Below are positions 6,917 to 13,740 of a stretch of DNA of 19,825 nt, piece by piece. The notes below the pieces were generated by a model that was given only the letters and a program-made list of their open reading frames with translations, searched no databases and was not told the origin of the DNA. Origin of the DNA: Calditrichota bacterium (GTDB lineage: Bacteria; Calditrichota; Calditrichia; RBG-13-44-9); contig JAJRXE010000197.1 in the NCBI GenBank assembly GCA_024276455.1, forward strand, positions 1 to 19,825, read 5' to 3'. A program made the translations under genes and the position numbers. The stretch's first letter is position 1, and each line of letters begins with the position of its first letter.

Positions 6917-7957
6917 ATGAGGACGTATTTCATTATCGTATTTGGCCTGCTGTTTTTGGCCAGTTTTGCCCTGGCGCAGAATAACCAGGCCACGGTGACG
7001 CAAACCGGGGCTAATCAAACCGCCACGGTTACGCAAACGGGCGACCAAAATAATACCACGGTTACTCAGTTCACCGATAATGATGGTCCCCAGCAAGCAA
7101 CCGTGATTCAAACTGGTAGCACTAACCTGGCCACGGTGGATCAATCCCAGACTGGCGGCGGGAACAACACGCCTGCGAACACAGCCTATATTGAGCAGGT
7201 TGGGGACAATAACCAGGGATATCAGACCCAAAATGCGCCGGGATACAATAGCGGCCAACACCTCTGGCTGTATCAGGAAGGAAACGAGAACGTTTCTACC
7301 CAGACGATTAACAGCGGTTATACCAATAATTTTAACGCTTACATGCTGGGCAATAATAATGTGACCACCCAGACCATGGCGGCCAGCAATTCCCATGGCT
7401 ACATCCACATCGAAGGTGATCATAACCAAGCGACTCAAGATCTGACGGGCGGAAATCATGGCTATAACGGAGGAATCAACATCGACCAGTACGGCGATTG
7501 GAACACCGCCGAACAGATCTTTACCGGCAGTGGATTGGGTCACAATCAGCGAGGCAACATCTGGCAGGATGGAGACCAGAATAATGCTTACCAGGAAAGC
7601 GATGGTCCGGATAATACCGCGGATATTTACCAAGAGGGCAATTTGAACGATGCCAAGCAGTACATGTCGGGTAGCGGTGGAAACACTTCCGATATTGACC
7701 AGGTTGGGGATGAGAACTGGGCGGAAACGCACCAGGACGGTGACGATAACCAGGCCACCATTTCTACCACCGGAAGCTACAATGGTACGGCCAGCGATCC
7801 CATTCTCATTACGCAGGATGGTGATTTAAATATTGGTTCGATTTTGCAAACCGGTGATTACAATGCGGCGGTTATCAGCCAGACCGGAACTTCTCATACT
7901 GCCAGCATCACTCAGAATGGAAATAACAATAATGCTTCTGTAACGCAATCGAATTAA
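6917..7957 (+). CDS. Curlin-repeat amyloid subunit 2
   Basis: 346 aa, AAGGAGG ribosome site 27 bp after curlin 1. Signal peptide MRTYFIIVFGLLFLASFALA/Q, then mature QNNQATVTQTG. The first units are near-canonical (QTGANQTA, QTGDQNNT, QTGSTNLA). The middle is interrupted by Gly/Tyr/His-rich segments (GYNSGQHLWLY, SNSHGYIHIEG, GNHGYNGG), and the C-terminus is again canonical (QTGDYNAA, QTGTSHTA, QNGNNNNA). About 15-18 units in all. Its first 10-20 residues and cleavage region closely resemble those of curlin 3, so the two are likely duplicates. A terminator-like hairpin follows the stop. It has the most regular curlin sequence at both ends and is a good candidate for a major subunit (inference). 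Confidence 0.94.
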   Translation: MRTYFIIVFGLLFLASFALAQNNQATVTQTGANQTATVTQTGDQNNTTVTQFTDNDGPQQATVIQTGSTNLATVDQSQTGGGNNTPANTAYIEQVGDNNQGYQTQNAPGYNSGQHLWLYQEGNENVSTQTINSGYTNNFNAYMLGNNNVTTQTMAASNSHGYIHIEGDHNQATQDLTGGNHGYNGGINIDQYGDWNTAEQIFTGSGLGHNQRGNIWQDGDQNNAYQESDGPDNTADIYQEGNLNDAKQYMSGSGGNTSDIDQVGDENWAETHQDGDDNQATISTTGSYNGTASDPILITQDGDLNIGSILQTGDYNAAVISQTGTSHTASITQNGNNNNASVTQSN

Positions 7958-7990
7958 AGCCTCTGGATTTCTACTCTCCGGAGGCTTTTT
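7956..7990 (+). terminator. Terminator-like hairpin between curlins 2 and 3
   Basis: AAAGCCTC (7956-7963), overlapping the end of the stop codon, pairs perfectly with GAGGCTTT (7981-7988). The stem extends inward by three more pairs, leaving an 11-base loop. TTTTT at 7986-7990 closes it. This is a standard intrinsic-terminator shape inside what is otherwise one gene series, so partial termination (attenuation) is likely. Confidence 0.75.
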
Positions 7991-8015
7991 CATTAAAAAT
8001 AGGAGGGATTAAGAG

Positions 8016-8990
8016 ATGAGGACGATTTTCATTCTTTTATTCGGTTTAGTGTTCCTGGCCGGCTCTGCCCTGGCGCAAAATAATGAAGCGACTATTCTGC
8101 AAAACGGGGACAACTATCAGGCCACCATTAACCAAACCGGTAGCAGTAATGATGCAATCATCGATCAGGCGAGTTCGGGCGGTTCGCTTGCTTCCATCGA
8201 TCAGGTGGGGAATAACAATGTGGGTGATGTGTACTGGAGGAATACCAGCGGGCATGGTGGCGGTGAAATCATTATTATCCAGGAGGGCGATCTTAACGAA
8301 GCCTATCACAGGAATTTTTCATTCGCTCCGGCTTATCAAAACGATAAAATCTATCAATACGGAAACGAAAACTATGCCTACCAGCGTTATCGGGGTGGCA
8401 CAACCCCCAGCAGCGATGCGGAAATTTTCCAGGGACAAGCGGGAAATCCGGGCGATTTGAACGAAGCGATTCAGGATTTAGGCGGTGCCAATGCTAAAAT
8501 TGAACAATACGGAAGTTCGAATATTGCCCGTCAGTACAATACCGGTACGAGTGGTCAGAATGGTTACCAGCATGCCAACATTAAACAAGAAGGAGATGGG
8601 AACGACGCGGATGTAAGCGCCGCTGCTCCTTACGAACCCTTTGACAATACGGTCGATTTTGATTTCGATGCTGCCGGACCTCTTCCGGTTTCTCAATATC
8701 AAACGGGCAGTGCCGCGAGCAATGCTTTCACGAATATTTACGGAAATTACAACCACACCACCCAATGGCAAACCGGTGGAGGAAACAGCGCCACCATTGA
8801 TATTGGTCAGGCGGGCACCCTTTCCAGCGATAATACCGCTCAGCAAATTCAGTTGAATGGCAATAACGATGCGACCATCAGCATCGAGGGCGATTTAAAC
8901 ATTGCCAGTCAATATCAGGACGGTGGACATATTTCTACGATTACCGTTAATGGAGACAATAATTTAGCGATTGTCCACCAGACCAATTAA
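8016..8990 (+). CDS. Curlin-repeat amyloid subunit 3
   Basis: 324 aa, TAGGAGGG ribosome site. Signal peptide MRTIFILLFGLVFLAGSALA/Q, nearly the same as in curlin 2. Curlin units include QNGDNYQA, QTGSSNDA, QVGNNNVG, QEGDLNEA, QYGNENYA, QYGSSNIA, QEGDGNDA, QTGGGNSA and IEGDLNIA, about 14-17 in total. An acidic stretch without curlin motif (AAPYEPFDNTVDFDFDAAG) interrupts the series at about residues 205-223. The protein ends in VHQTN. It is a predicted CsgG-exported fibre subunit. A 13-bp hairpin lies directly downstream. Confidence 0.93.
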   Translation: MRTIFILLFGLVFLAGSALAQNNEATILQNGDNYQATINQTGSSNDAIIDQASSGGSLASIDQVGNNNVGDVYWRNTSGHGGGEIIIIQEGDLNEAYHRNFSFAPAYQNDKIYQYGNENYAYQRYRGGTTPSSDAEIFQGQAGNPGDLNEAIQDLGGANAKIEQYGSSNIARQYNTGTSGQNGYQHANIKQEGDGNDADVSAAAPYEPFDNTVDFDFDAAGPLPVSQYQTGSAASNAFTNIYGNYNHTTQWQTGGGNSATIDIGQAGTLSSDNTAQQIQLNGNNDATISIEGDLNIASQYQDGGHISTITVNGDNNLAIVHQTN

Positions 8991-9001
8991 TGAATGAAAA
9001 G

Positions 9002-9033
9002 AGGTCGTCCCAAACACATTTTTGGGACGACCT
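9002..9033 (+). terminator. Strong hairpin between curlins 3 and 4
   Basis: A perfect 13-bp stem pairs 9002-9014 with 9021-9033 around a 6-base loop, 11 bases after the curlin 3 stop. The next bases (TGTTGGG) are not a U-tract, so it may be an imperfect terminator or an mRNA 3'-end stabilising or processing structure. Confidence 0.55.
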
Positions 9034-9126
9034 TGTTGGGTCCGTGTTTTTAGGTACGTGGGATGACAGCCGGTAAAAATAATGTCGCCGGAATTGTTCA
9101 CAATAAGTAGATAGAGAGGGCTTGCA

Positions 9127-10110
9127 ATGAAGCAAATTCTAGTCATTTTATTCACCGCTCTGTGTTTGATAAGCCTGCTTCCGGCTCAAAACAACCAGGC
9201 GTTGATTGAACAGGAAGGAACCAATCACATTGCCAATGCCACCCAAACTGGAAGCGCCAACGAAATTTACCTGTGGCAAAAAGGGAATCACAACGAGGCA
9301 CAACTTACCCAGACGGGTAATCACAATAAAATGGATGTGGGAAACGATGGGTACTACAATAATAAGCAGGACGGTCAAGACAATTACCTGGAAGCCACTC
9401 AGAACGGAGATGAAAACTACCTTTATTACCAGAGCAACACCTCCGGACTCAGTCACGACGATGAAGCTTATATCCAGCAATTGGGATATGATGATTATAC
9501 CTCAATCCGCCAACTTGGCGGTGGGGGGATGAACAAGGTGAATGTACTTCAGCAGGGAATGAGCGGGGTTTATTCTTACAATGGTTCGAACAATTTTGTC
9601 TATGTCGCCCAATACGGTGGTTCTAACGAAGTGAAATTCAATCAGAGCGGACAAAACCACTACGCCAAGTTTTACCAGAGCCACACCGGCAATTATATGG
9701 AAGGATCGCAGAGCGGTGATGTATTCGACGGGTCCAACGATCGCGACCCCAACTGGAGTGGTAGCCCATACAATAACCGGTTTATCGGGGAGCAGAAAGG
9801 CGGCGATCTGAACACTCTGCATTTTTCTCAGGCGGGTTCAGAAAACTATCTGGCCGTAACTCAGGACGGCGGCGACAACGATGCCACCCAGCTGGAGCAG
9901 ACCGGCGACCGGAATTTGATGCTGATCGATATTCTGGGTGATAATAACGACGGTTTCGCGATTTCTACCGGCAACGATAACACCGTCAATATTAACATTG
10001 ACGGGGCGGACAACATTTTCAATGTGACCCAGACCGGTGATTCTCATACGGCCACAATCTCCCAGAACGGGAATAGCAATCAGGCGGTCGTGACTCAACA
10101 AACAAACTAA
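9127..10110 (+). CDS. Curlin-repeat amyloid subunit 4
   Basis: 327 aa, GAGAGGG ribosome site. Signal peptide MKQILVILFTALCLISLLPA/Q, then mature QNNQALIEQEG. Units include QTGSANEI, QKGNHNEA, QTGNHNKM, QNGDENYL, QLGYDDYT, QYGGSNEV, QSGQNHYA, QAGSENYL, QTGDRNLM, QTGDSHTA and QNGNSNQA, about 20 in total. It is richer in Tyr than the other curlins (ENYLYYQ, GYYNN, GVYSYNGSNNFVYV). The end (QTGDSHTATISQNG) closely resembles the end of curlin 2, while the start resembles curlin 5. This mixture fits shuffling among the paralogues. It is a predicted secreted fibre subunit. Confidence 0.93.
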   Translation: MKQILVILFTALCLISLLPAQNNQALIEQEGTNHIANATQTGSANEIYLWQKGNHNEAQLTQTGNHNKMDVGNDGYYNNKQDGQDNYLEATQNGDENYLYYQSNTSGLSHDDEAYIQQLGYDDYTSIRQLGGGGMNKVNVLQQGMSGVYSYNGSNNFVYVAQYGGSNEVKFNQSGQNHYAKFYQSHTGNYMEGSQSGDVFDGSNDRDPNWSGSPYNNRFIGEQKGGDLNTLHFSQAGSENYLAVTQDGGDNDATQLEQTGDRNLMLIDILGDNNDGFAISTGNDNTVNINIDGADNIFNVTQTGDSHTATISQNGNSNQAVVTQQTN

Positions 10111-10121
10111 TTTGTACATCC

Positions 10122-10165
10122 AGCGGGTGTTCCGTGGAGCGTTTCTCGCTGCGGAATGCCCCGCT
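10122..10165. other. Long imperfect hairpin between curlins 4 and 5
   Basis: Three nested paired blocks are visible: AGCGGG (10122-10127) with CCCGCT (10160-10165), TTCCG (10130-10134) with CGGAA (10152-10156), and AGCG (10138-10141) with CGCT (10147-10150). There is no U-tract after it, so an RNA processing or stability element is as likely as a terminator. Confidence 0.5.
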
Positions 10166-10216
10166 AGAGTGGTCGTTGGCTAAATAAAAGGAAACCTAAC
10201 CAAAGGAGGGTTCAAT

Positions 10217-11536
10217 ATGAAGCAATTACTTGTTCTGATTCTCGCAGCTTTGTTTCTAACCAGTCTGGCGCTGGCCCAGAGCAATGAGGCTACCGTGGAA
10301 CAAAGTGGACCGAATAATGTTGCCACGGTGACCCAGACCGGGAGCACCAATAAGGCCAATGTAAAGCAAACCACCCCAGCCACCGGGAACGAGGCGGAGG
10401 TTATTCAGAATGGGAGTGCAAACGAGGCAAGCGTCGAACAAGAAGGCGGCTCCGGTGGCAAACAAACCGCTTACATTAATCAGGACGGAAGCAGCAATAA
10501 AGCCACCCAGAAACAACTGGGGCCCTGGCCAGGCTATGGTTGGTCGAAAATTGTGCAGGTGGGCGACAATAACGAAGCGGTCCAGGAGATGCAGGAATAC
10601 AATAACACCGCCGATATCTACCAGAACGGCGTTGGTAACTTTGCCCGCCAGAATCAGAATATGGATGGTCAGACCGAAAGCACCTGGAACATTTCGGACA
10701 TTGACCAGATTGGGGATCAAAACACAGCCGACGTGCGGCAAACTGGGCGCAATCAGTATGCCGATATTATGCAAAATGGTACTGGCAACCAAGCTTATCA
10801 GACCCAAGCCGGCGGCGGCTGGGGATATGGCAATTACGGCGGTGGACACACAGCCCTGATCGATCAGGAAGGGAACGGCAATTACGCCGAACAGATTCAA
10901 TCCGGAGCCACCTCGCAGACCACCATGGCAAACTCCGCCGAAATTCAACAGAACTCTGACGGTAACTGGGCCAAACAGACCCAGGATGGTACCGCCAATG
11001 AGGCGTACATTTTGCAAGCCTATTACTCCGGGAATTCGCACCACGAACAATACCAGGAAGGGAACGACAACTACGCCAATGCCCGGGTCTGGTCTACCGA
11101 TAATACTGGTTATCAGTCTCAGATTGGTGACCGTAATGAGTCCCGGATAAACCAGTCCTACCCGAGCAATGACGCAACCATTCTGCAGAACGGGGATGAT
11201 AATATTGCGGTGACCGAACAGGGCGGCTATGCGTACGGCGACGGATCGAACAGCATTTCGATTGATCAAACGGGGATGGAAAATAAAACCATGATCTCTC
11301 AGAAAGGTTATGGTAACAGCGCCACGCTGACTCAGGATGGTAACCGGAACATCGTTCGGGAAGACCCGGCGGAGTACTGGTCGGCCGGTATTGTGCAGGA
11401 GGGAGACAACAATACCGCCTTGGTGAGTCAGACCGGCGATGATAACTACAGCCTGGTGAAACAACTTTGCGACGGAAACAGCGCCACGGTGACCCAGAGC
11501 GGTAATAATAACTGGTCGAGCATTATTCAGCAGTAA
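10217..11536 (+). CDS. Curlin-repeat amyloid subunit 5 (largest)
   Basis: 439 aa, AAAGGAGGG ribosome site. Signal peptide MKQLLVLILAALFLTSLALA/Q, then QSNEATVEQSG. About 25 units, for example QTGSTNKA, QNGSANEA, QDGSSNKA, QVGDNNEA, QIGDQNTA, QNGTGNQA, QEGNGNYA, QEGNDNYA, QNGDDNIA, QEGDNNTA and QSGNNNWS. A Gly/Tyr-rich linker (AGGGWGYGNYGGGHTA) breaks the middle. The only cysteine in the mature part of any of the six curlins is Cys418 (KQLCDGNSA). At this size it is nearly three times E. coli CsgA. It is predicted to be secreted by CsgG and to form long beta-solenoid amyloid. Confidence 0.94.
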   Translation: MKQLLVLILAALFLTSLALAQSNEATVEQSGPNNVATVTQTGSTNKANVKQTTPATGNEAEVIQNGSANEASVEQEGGSGGKQTAYINQDGSSNKATQKQLGPWPGYGWSKIVQVGDNNEAVQEMQEYNNTADIYQNGVGNFARQNQNMDGQTESTWNISDIDQIGDQNTADVRQTGRNQYADIMQNGTGNQAYQTQAGGGWGYGNYGGGHTALIDQEGNGNYAEQIQSGATSQTTMANSAEIQQNSDGNWAKQTQDGTANEAYILQAYYSGNSHHEQYQEGNDNYANARVWSTDNTGYQSQIGDRNESRINQSYPSNDATILQNGDDNIAVTEQGGYAYGDGSNSISIDQTGMENKTMISQKGYGNSATLTQDGNRNIVREDPAEYWSAGIVQEGDNNTALVSQTGDDNYSLVKQLCDGNSATVTQSGNNNWSSIIQQ

Positions 11537-11548
11537 TTGGTGGTTTAA

Positions 11549-11599
11549 GGGAGAACGTTTGCTCCCGGATAATCACACCTTGTCCGGGAGCTACCTCCC
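11549..11599. other. Competing hairpins between curlins 5 and 6
   Basis: GCTCCCGGA (11561-11569) pairs perfectly with TCCGGGAGC (11583-11591). The same bases can instead pair outward: GGGAG 11549-11553 with CTCCC 11562-11566, and GGGAG 11586-11590 with CTCCC 11595-11599. The three structures exclude one another. There is no U-tract. Confidence 0.5.
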
Positions 11600-11660
11600 A
11601 CCCCGTGTAAAGAAAGGATTTATTGTGACAGGAGGGTAAATAAAAAGAGGGAGAAAGGAA

Positions 11661-12839
11661 ATGAAAAAATGGTTTATCGGTTTTATTGGTGTTCTAATTT
11701 TCTTTAGTCTTACGTTTGCTCAGAATCAAGCCACGGTGTCGCAAACCGGTAACGATAATAAAGCCACCACCATGCAAACCGGAAGTAACGAGGCGGAAGT
11801 CACTCAGGTCGGGCAGATGCAAGAAGCGACCGTTACCCAAACCGGGGACAATTTTGGGGGGATTTACCAGCTGAACAACGGGTCGAATAATACCGCCACT
11901 TTGACTCAGGACGGTTCCGGGAACCAAACCTGGTTGAATCAGGGCATGGAAAAAGATTTCTGGTCCGGTTACGAATCGGTGGAGGCCGATTGGAACCAGG
12001 CCAGTGTGACCCAGACGGGCAATTCAAATACAGCCTCGTTGGAACAGTACGGCGGCAGCGCCAACCAGGGCAATCAGGGTTCTTTGAGTCAAGACGGGAG
12101 CAACAATGACGCCTACATCTATCAGGGTTGGGCTTACAGTGCCTGGGGCGAGACGTACGAGACCTCCCACCTGAAAGCCTACAACAGCACGGTGAACGTG
12201 TCCCAGGTCAGCGACGGTAACTGGGTTGGTGTTTGGCAGTACGGAGGGAGTCAAAATGCGGTGGAGGTCTCGCAGGATGGAAACGACAACTACGCTTCGG
12301 TCACCCAGGGTTTCATCTACACGGACCTGAATTACAGTTTTACGACCCCGGTTTACAATACCCAAAACAACCAGGCCAAAATTACCCAAACCGGCGACGA
12401 GAACCACGGTAAAGTGATGCAGTTGGGAGACAACAACTTGTTTAAGCTGAGCCAGCACAACGGCAGTCGGCTGGGCTATGACGAAAATGCCCAGGGGCTG
12501 GAGGCCAGCCGAAATGCCTATTTCCATCAGGATGGCAACGACAACCAGGTGGCCGGAGTGTACAAATCCGGAACCGACCTCTCCTTTGACGGCGGCATGG
12601 ATGCCGAGCAACTCGACGGCGCCTTGCTGGATGCCAGCAGCGAGGGAGTCACCGGTTATTTCGGCAGTTTCCAGAAAGGGGATCGAAATAAAATCGGTTT
12701 GCGCCAACTCAACGACAAGGCATTGATTCAACAGATTGGCAACGATAATACCACGGTGCTCTGGCAGGATGGTGACAACGAAGCCACTGTTTTGCAGCAG
12801 GGCGACTTAAATACCGCCCGGGTGTTGCAGCAACAATAG
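11661..12839 (+). CDS. Curlin-repeat amyloid subunit 6
   Basis: 392 aa, GAAAGGA ribosome site with another purine-rich stretch before it. Signal peptide MKKWFIGFIGVLIFFSLTFA/Q. Units include QTGNDNKA, QTGDNFGG, QDGSGNQT, QTGNSNTA, QDGSNNDA, QDGNDNYA, QTGDENHG, QLGDNNLF, QKGDRNKI, QIGNDNTT and QQGDLNTA, about 18 in total. It is the least pure curlin: Trp/Tyr-rich insertions (YQGWAYSAWGETYETSH) and a stretch near residues 305-335 without repeats (TDLSFDGGMDAEQLDGALLD) break the series. It is also relatively rich in Lys/Arg near the end (KGDRNKIGLRQLNDKALIQQ). These traits would suit a cap or nucleator, or a subunit that binds another partner, but this is conjecture. The stop codon lies inside a hairpin, and a terminator follows. 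Confidence 0.92.
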   Translation: MKKWFIGFIGVLIFFSLTFAQNQATVSQTGNDNKATTMQTGSNEAEVTQVGQMQEATVTQTGDNFGGIYQLNNGSNNTATLTQDGSGNQTWLNQGMEKDFWSGYESVEADWNQASVTQTGNSNTASLEQYGGSANQGNQGSLSQDGSNNDAYIYQGWAYSAWGETYETSHLKAYNSTVNVSQVSDGNWVGVWQYGGSQNAVEVSQDGNDNYASVTQGFIYTDLNYSFTTPVYNTQNNQAKITQTGDENHGKVMQLGDNNLFKLSQHNGSRLGYDENAQGLEASRNAYFHQDGNDNQVAGVYKSGTDLSFDGGMDAEQLDGALLDASSEGVTGYFGSFQKGDRNKIGLRQLNDKALIQQIGNDNTTVLWQDGDNEATVLQQGDLNTARVLQQQ

Positions 12840-12861
12840 TTGATTTCTCAACGGTTGTTGC
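12830..12861. other. Hairpin enclosing the curlin 6 stop codon
   Basis: GCAACAA (12830-12836) pairs with TTGTTGC (12855-12861), and the inner TTGA (12840-12843) pairs with TCAA (12848-12851). The TAG stop (12837-12839) forms one side of the internal loop. Confidence 0.35.
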
Positions 12862-12957
12862 AAGAGGTGGGATCAGTCCAGCTTCGCTCAAACCGGGGAT
12901 CGTGGTACGGCTTCAATTGCCAGCAGTTGCGGAGAAATCCGGCAATCGTTTTTGTTC

Positions 12958-12996
12958 GGAGGGATGGAACCGGGGCTTCCGTCCCTCTGACTTTTT
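12958..12996 (+). terminator. Rho-independent terminator after the curlin gene series
   Basis: A 12-bp stem with two G-U pairs joins 12958-12969 and 12977-12988 around a 7-base loop. GACTTTTTA follows, with the T run at 12992-12996. It lies about 120 bases past curlin 6 and marks the likely end of the curlin transcript. Confidence 0.75.
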
Positions 12997-13028
12997 AATC
13001 ACCGGAGGATCTGACGGGAATTGGGGAA

Positions 13029-13655
13029 ATGAATCGTAAGTGGATTAAAATACCTGCCAGTATTGGGCCAGGAAGACCGCTCGGAATTTTCCTTACCGTG
13101 CTGGTATGGAGCGGCTTCTTCTCTCTTTCCGCCGCCACACCGGACAGTACGGTGGTGGATTCTCTGCAAAACGCTTACTCCATCCCGCAAGTGGGTAAGC
13201 TGTACGACGAACCGATTTTTCCTCCGGCACTGATTGACAGCACCCTGATTATTATTTATGTGGACAGTTTCAGCAACGAATCCTTTATTGGCCAGATCCG
13301 CTTTCAAAGCGAACCGGTTGGGGAATTGCGTGATTCGTTGTTGGGTTTCTGGCATATTAAACCCACTCCCTCGCGTATGGACACCATTTCGGGAAAGGAA
13401 AGCGCAATAGAGGGGTTTATTGAACAAATTCTGGAAAGAAAAATCTCGAACGAGCGCGCCATTCCGGAGGAATACGAAGACTTTCTGCTGTTGAGGCTCA
13501 GTGGGGAGGAGCTGGACCATTTTATTTCCACCCAGTTGGAACAGCCGCTTCGTTCTGTTCAACAGGGTGAGGGCGAACCGGATATTCAACTGTTGCCTCT
13601 GGAGAGTGGCAAAGCCATCCTGATTATTCGGAACACGGGAGCGGGCAGGCGTTAG
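13029..13655 (+). CDS. Exported protein of unknown function in the curli locus
   Basis: 208 aa, not recognised. ATG 13029 has a GGGG purine run 2-5 bases upstream and the stronger GGAGGA (13003-13008) about 20 bases upstream, so translation initiation is not ideal. A positively charged start (MNRKWIK) is followed by a hydrophobic segment (LGIFLTVLVWSGFFSLSAA, residues about 18-36), predicting export and cleavage near SAA/TPDST. The mature part mixes beta-like stretches (STLIIIYVDSF, IQLLPLESGKAILIIR) with a charged helical middle (AIEGFIEQILERKISNERAIPEEYEDF). There are no Cys ligands or known catalytic motifs. It follows the curlin terminator and precedes the WD40 gene by 85 bp on the same strand, so a role in curli assembly or attachment is possible but unsupported by homology. 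Confidence 0.75.
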   Translation: MNRKWIKIPASIGPGRPLGIFLTVLVWSGFFSLSAATPDSTVVDSLQNAYSIPQVGKLYDEPIFPPALIDSTLIIIYVDSFSNESFIGQIRFQSEPVGELRDSLLGFWHIKPTPSRMDTISGKESAIEGFIEQILERKISNERAIPEEYEDFLLLRLSGEELDHFISTQLEQPLRSVQQGEGEPDIQLLPLESGKAILIIRNTGAGRR

Positions 13656-13740
13656 AGGTAGTGGATCTGTTTCAGTCGGCGGTAAAAGGTTTCGCTGTTT
13701 TGCTAACCGTTACAGGACTCGGATAAAAACCGGGGAGGAG

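Noticed and set aside
6566..7732. Long minus-strand open frame (388 codons) across curlins 1 and 2
   Set aside because: It is the antisense of the curlin repeats and the gap between the two genes. The biased Gln/Asn/Gly/Asp/Thr codons keep the opposite frame free of stops, and the product is a low-complexity Ile/Val-rich string with no plausible domain or ribosome site.
9093..9104. ATTGT-TC-ACAAT palindrome before curlin 4
   Set aside because: It is only 5 bp per arm, with no promoter nearby to support an operator role; expected by chance in this much sequence.
10256..11464. Long minus-strand open frame (402 codons) over curlin 5
   Set aside because: Same effect: a periodic antisense shadow of curlin codons, with no initiation signals and no recognisable protein features.
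5804..12839. Periodic sequence that might be mistaken for a CRISPR or tandem DNA repeat array
   Set aside because: The periodicity is at the protein level (about 18-25 residues, degenerate). DNA units are not identical and there are no uniform spacers.
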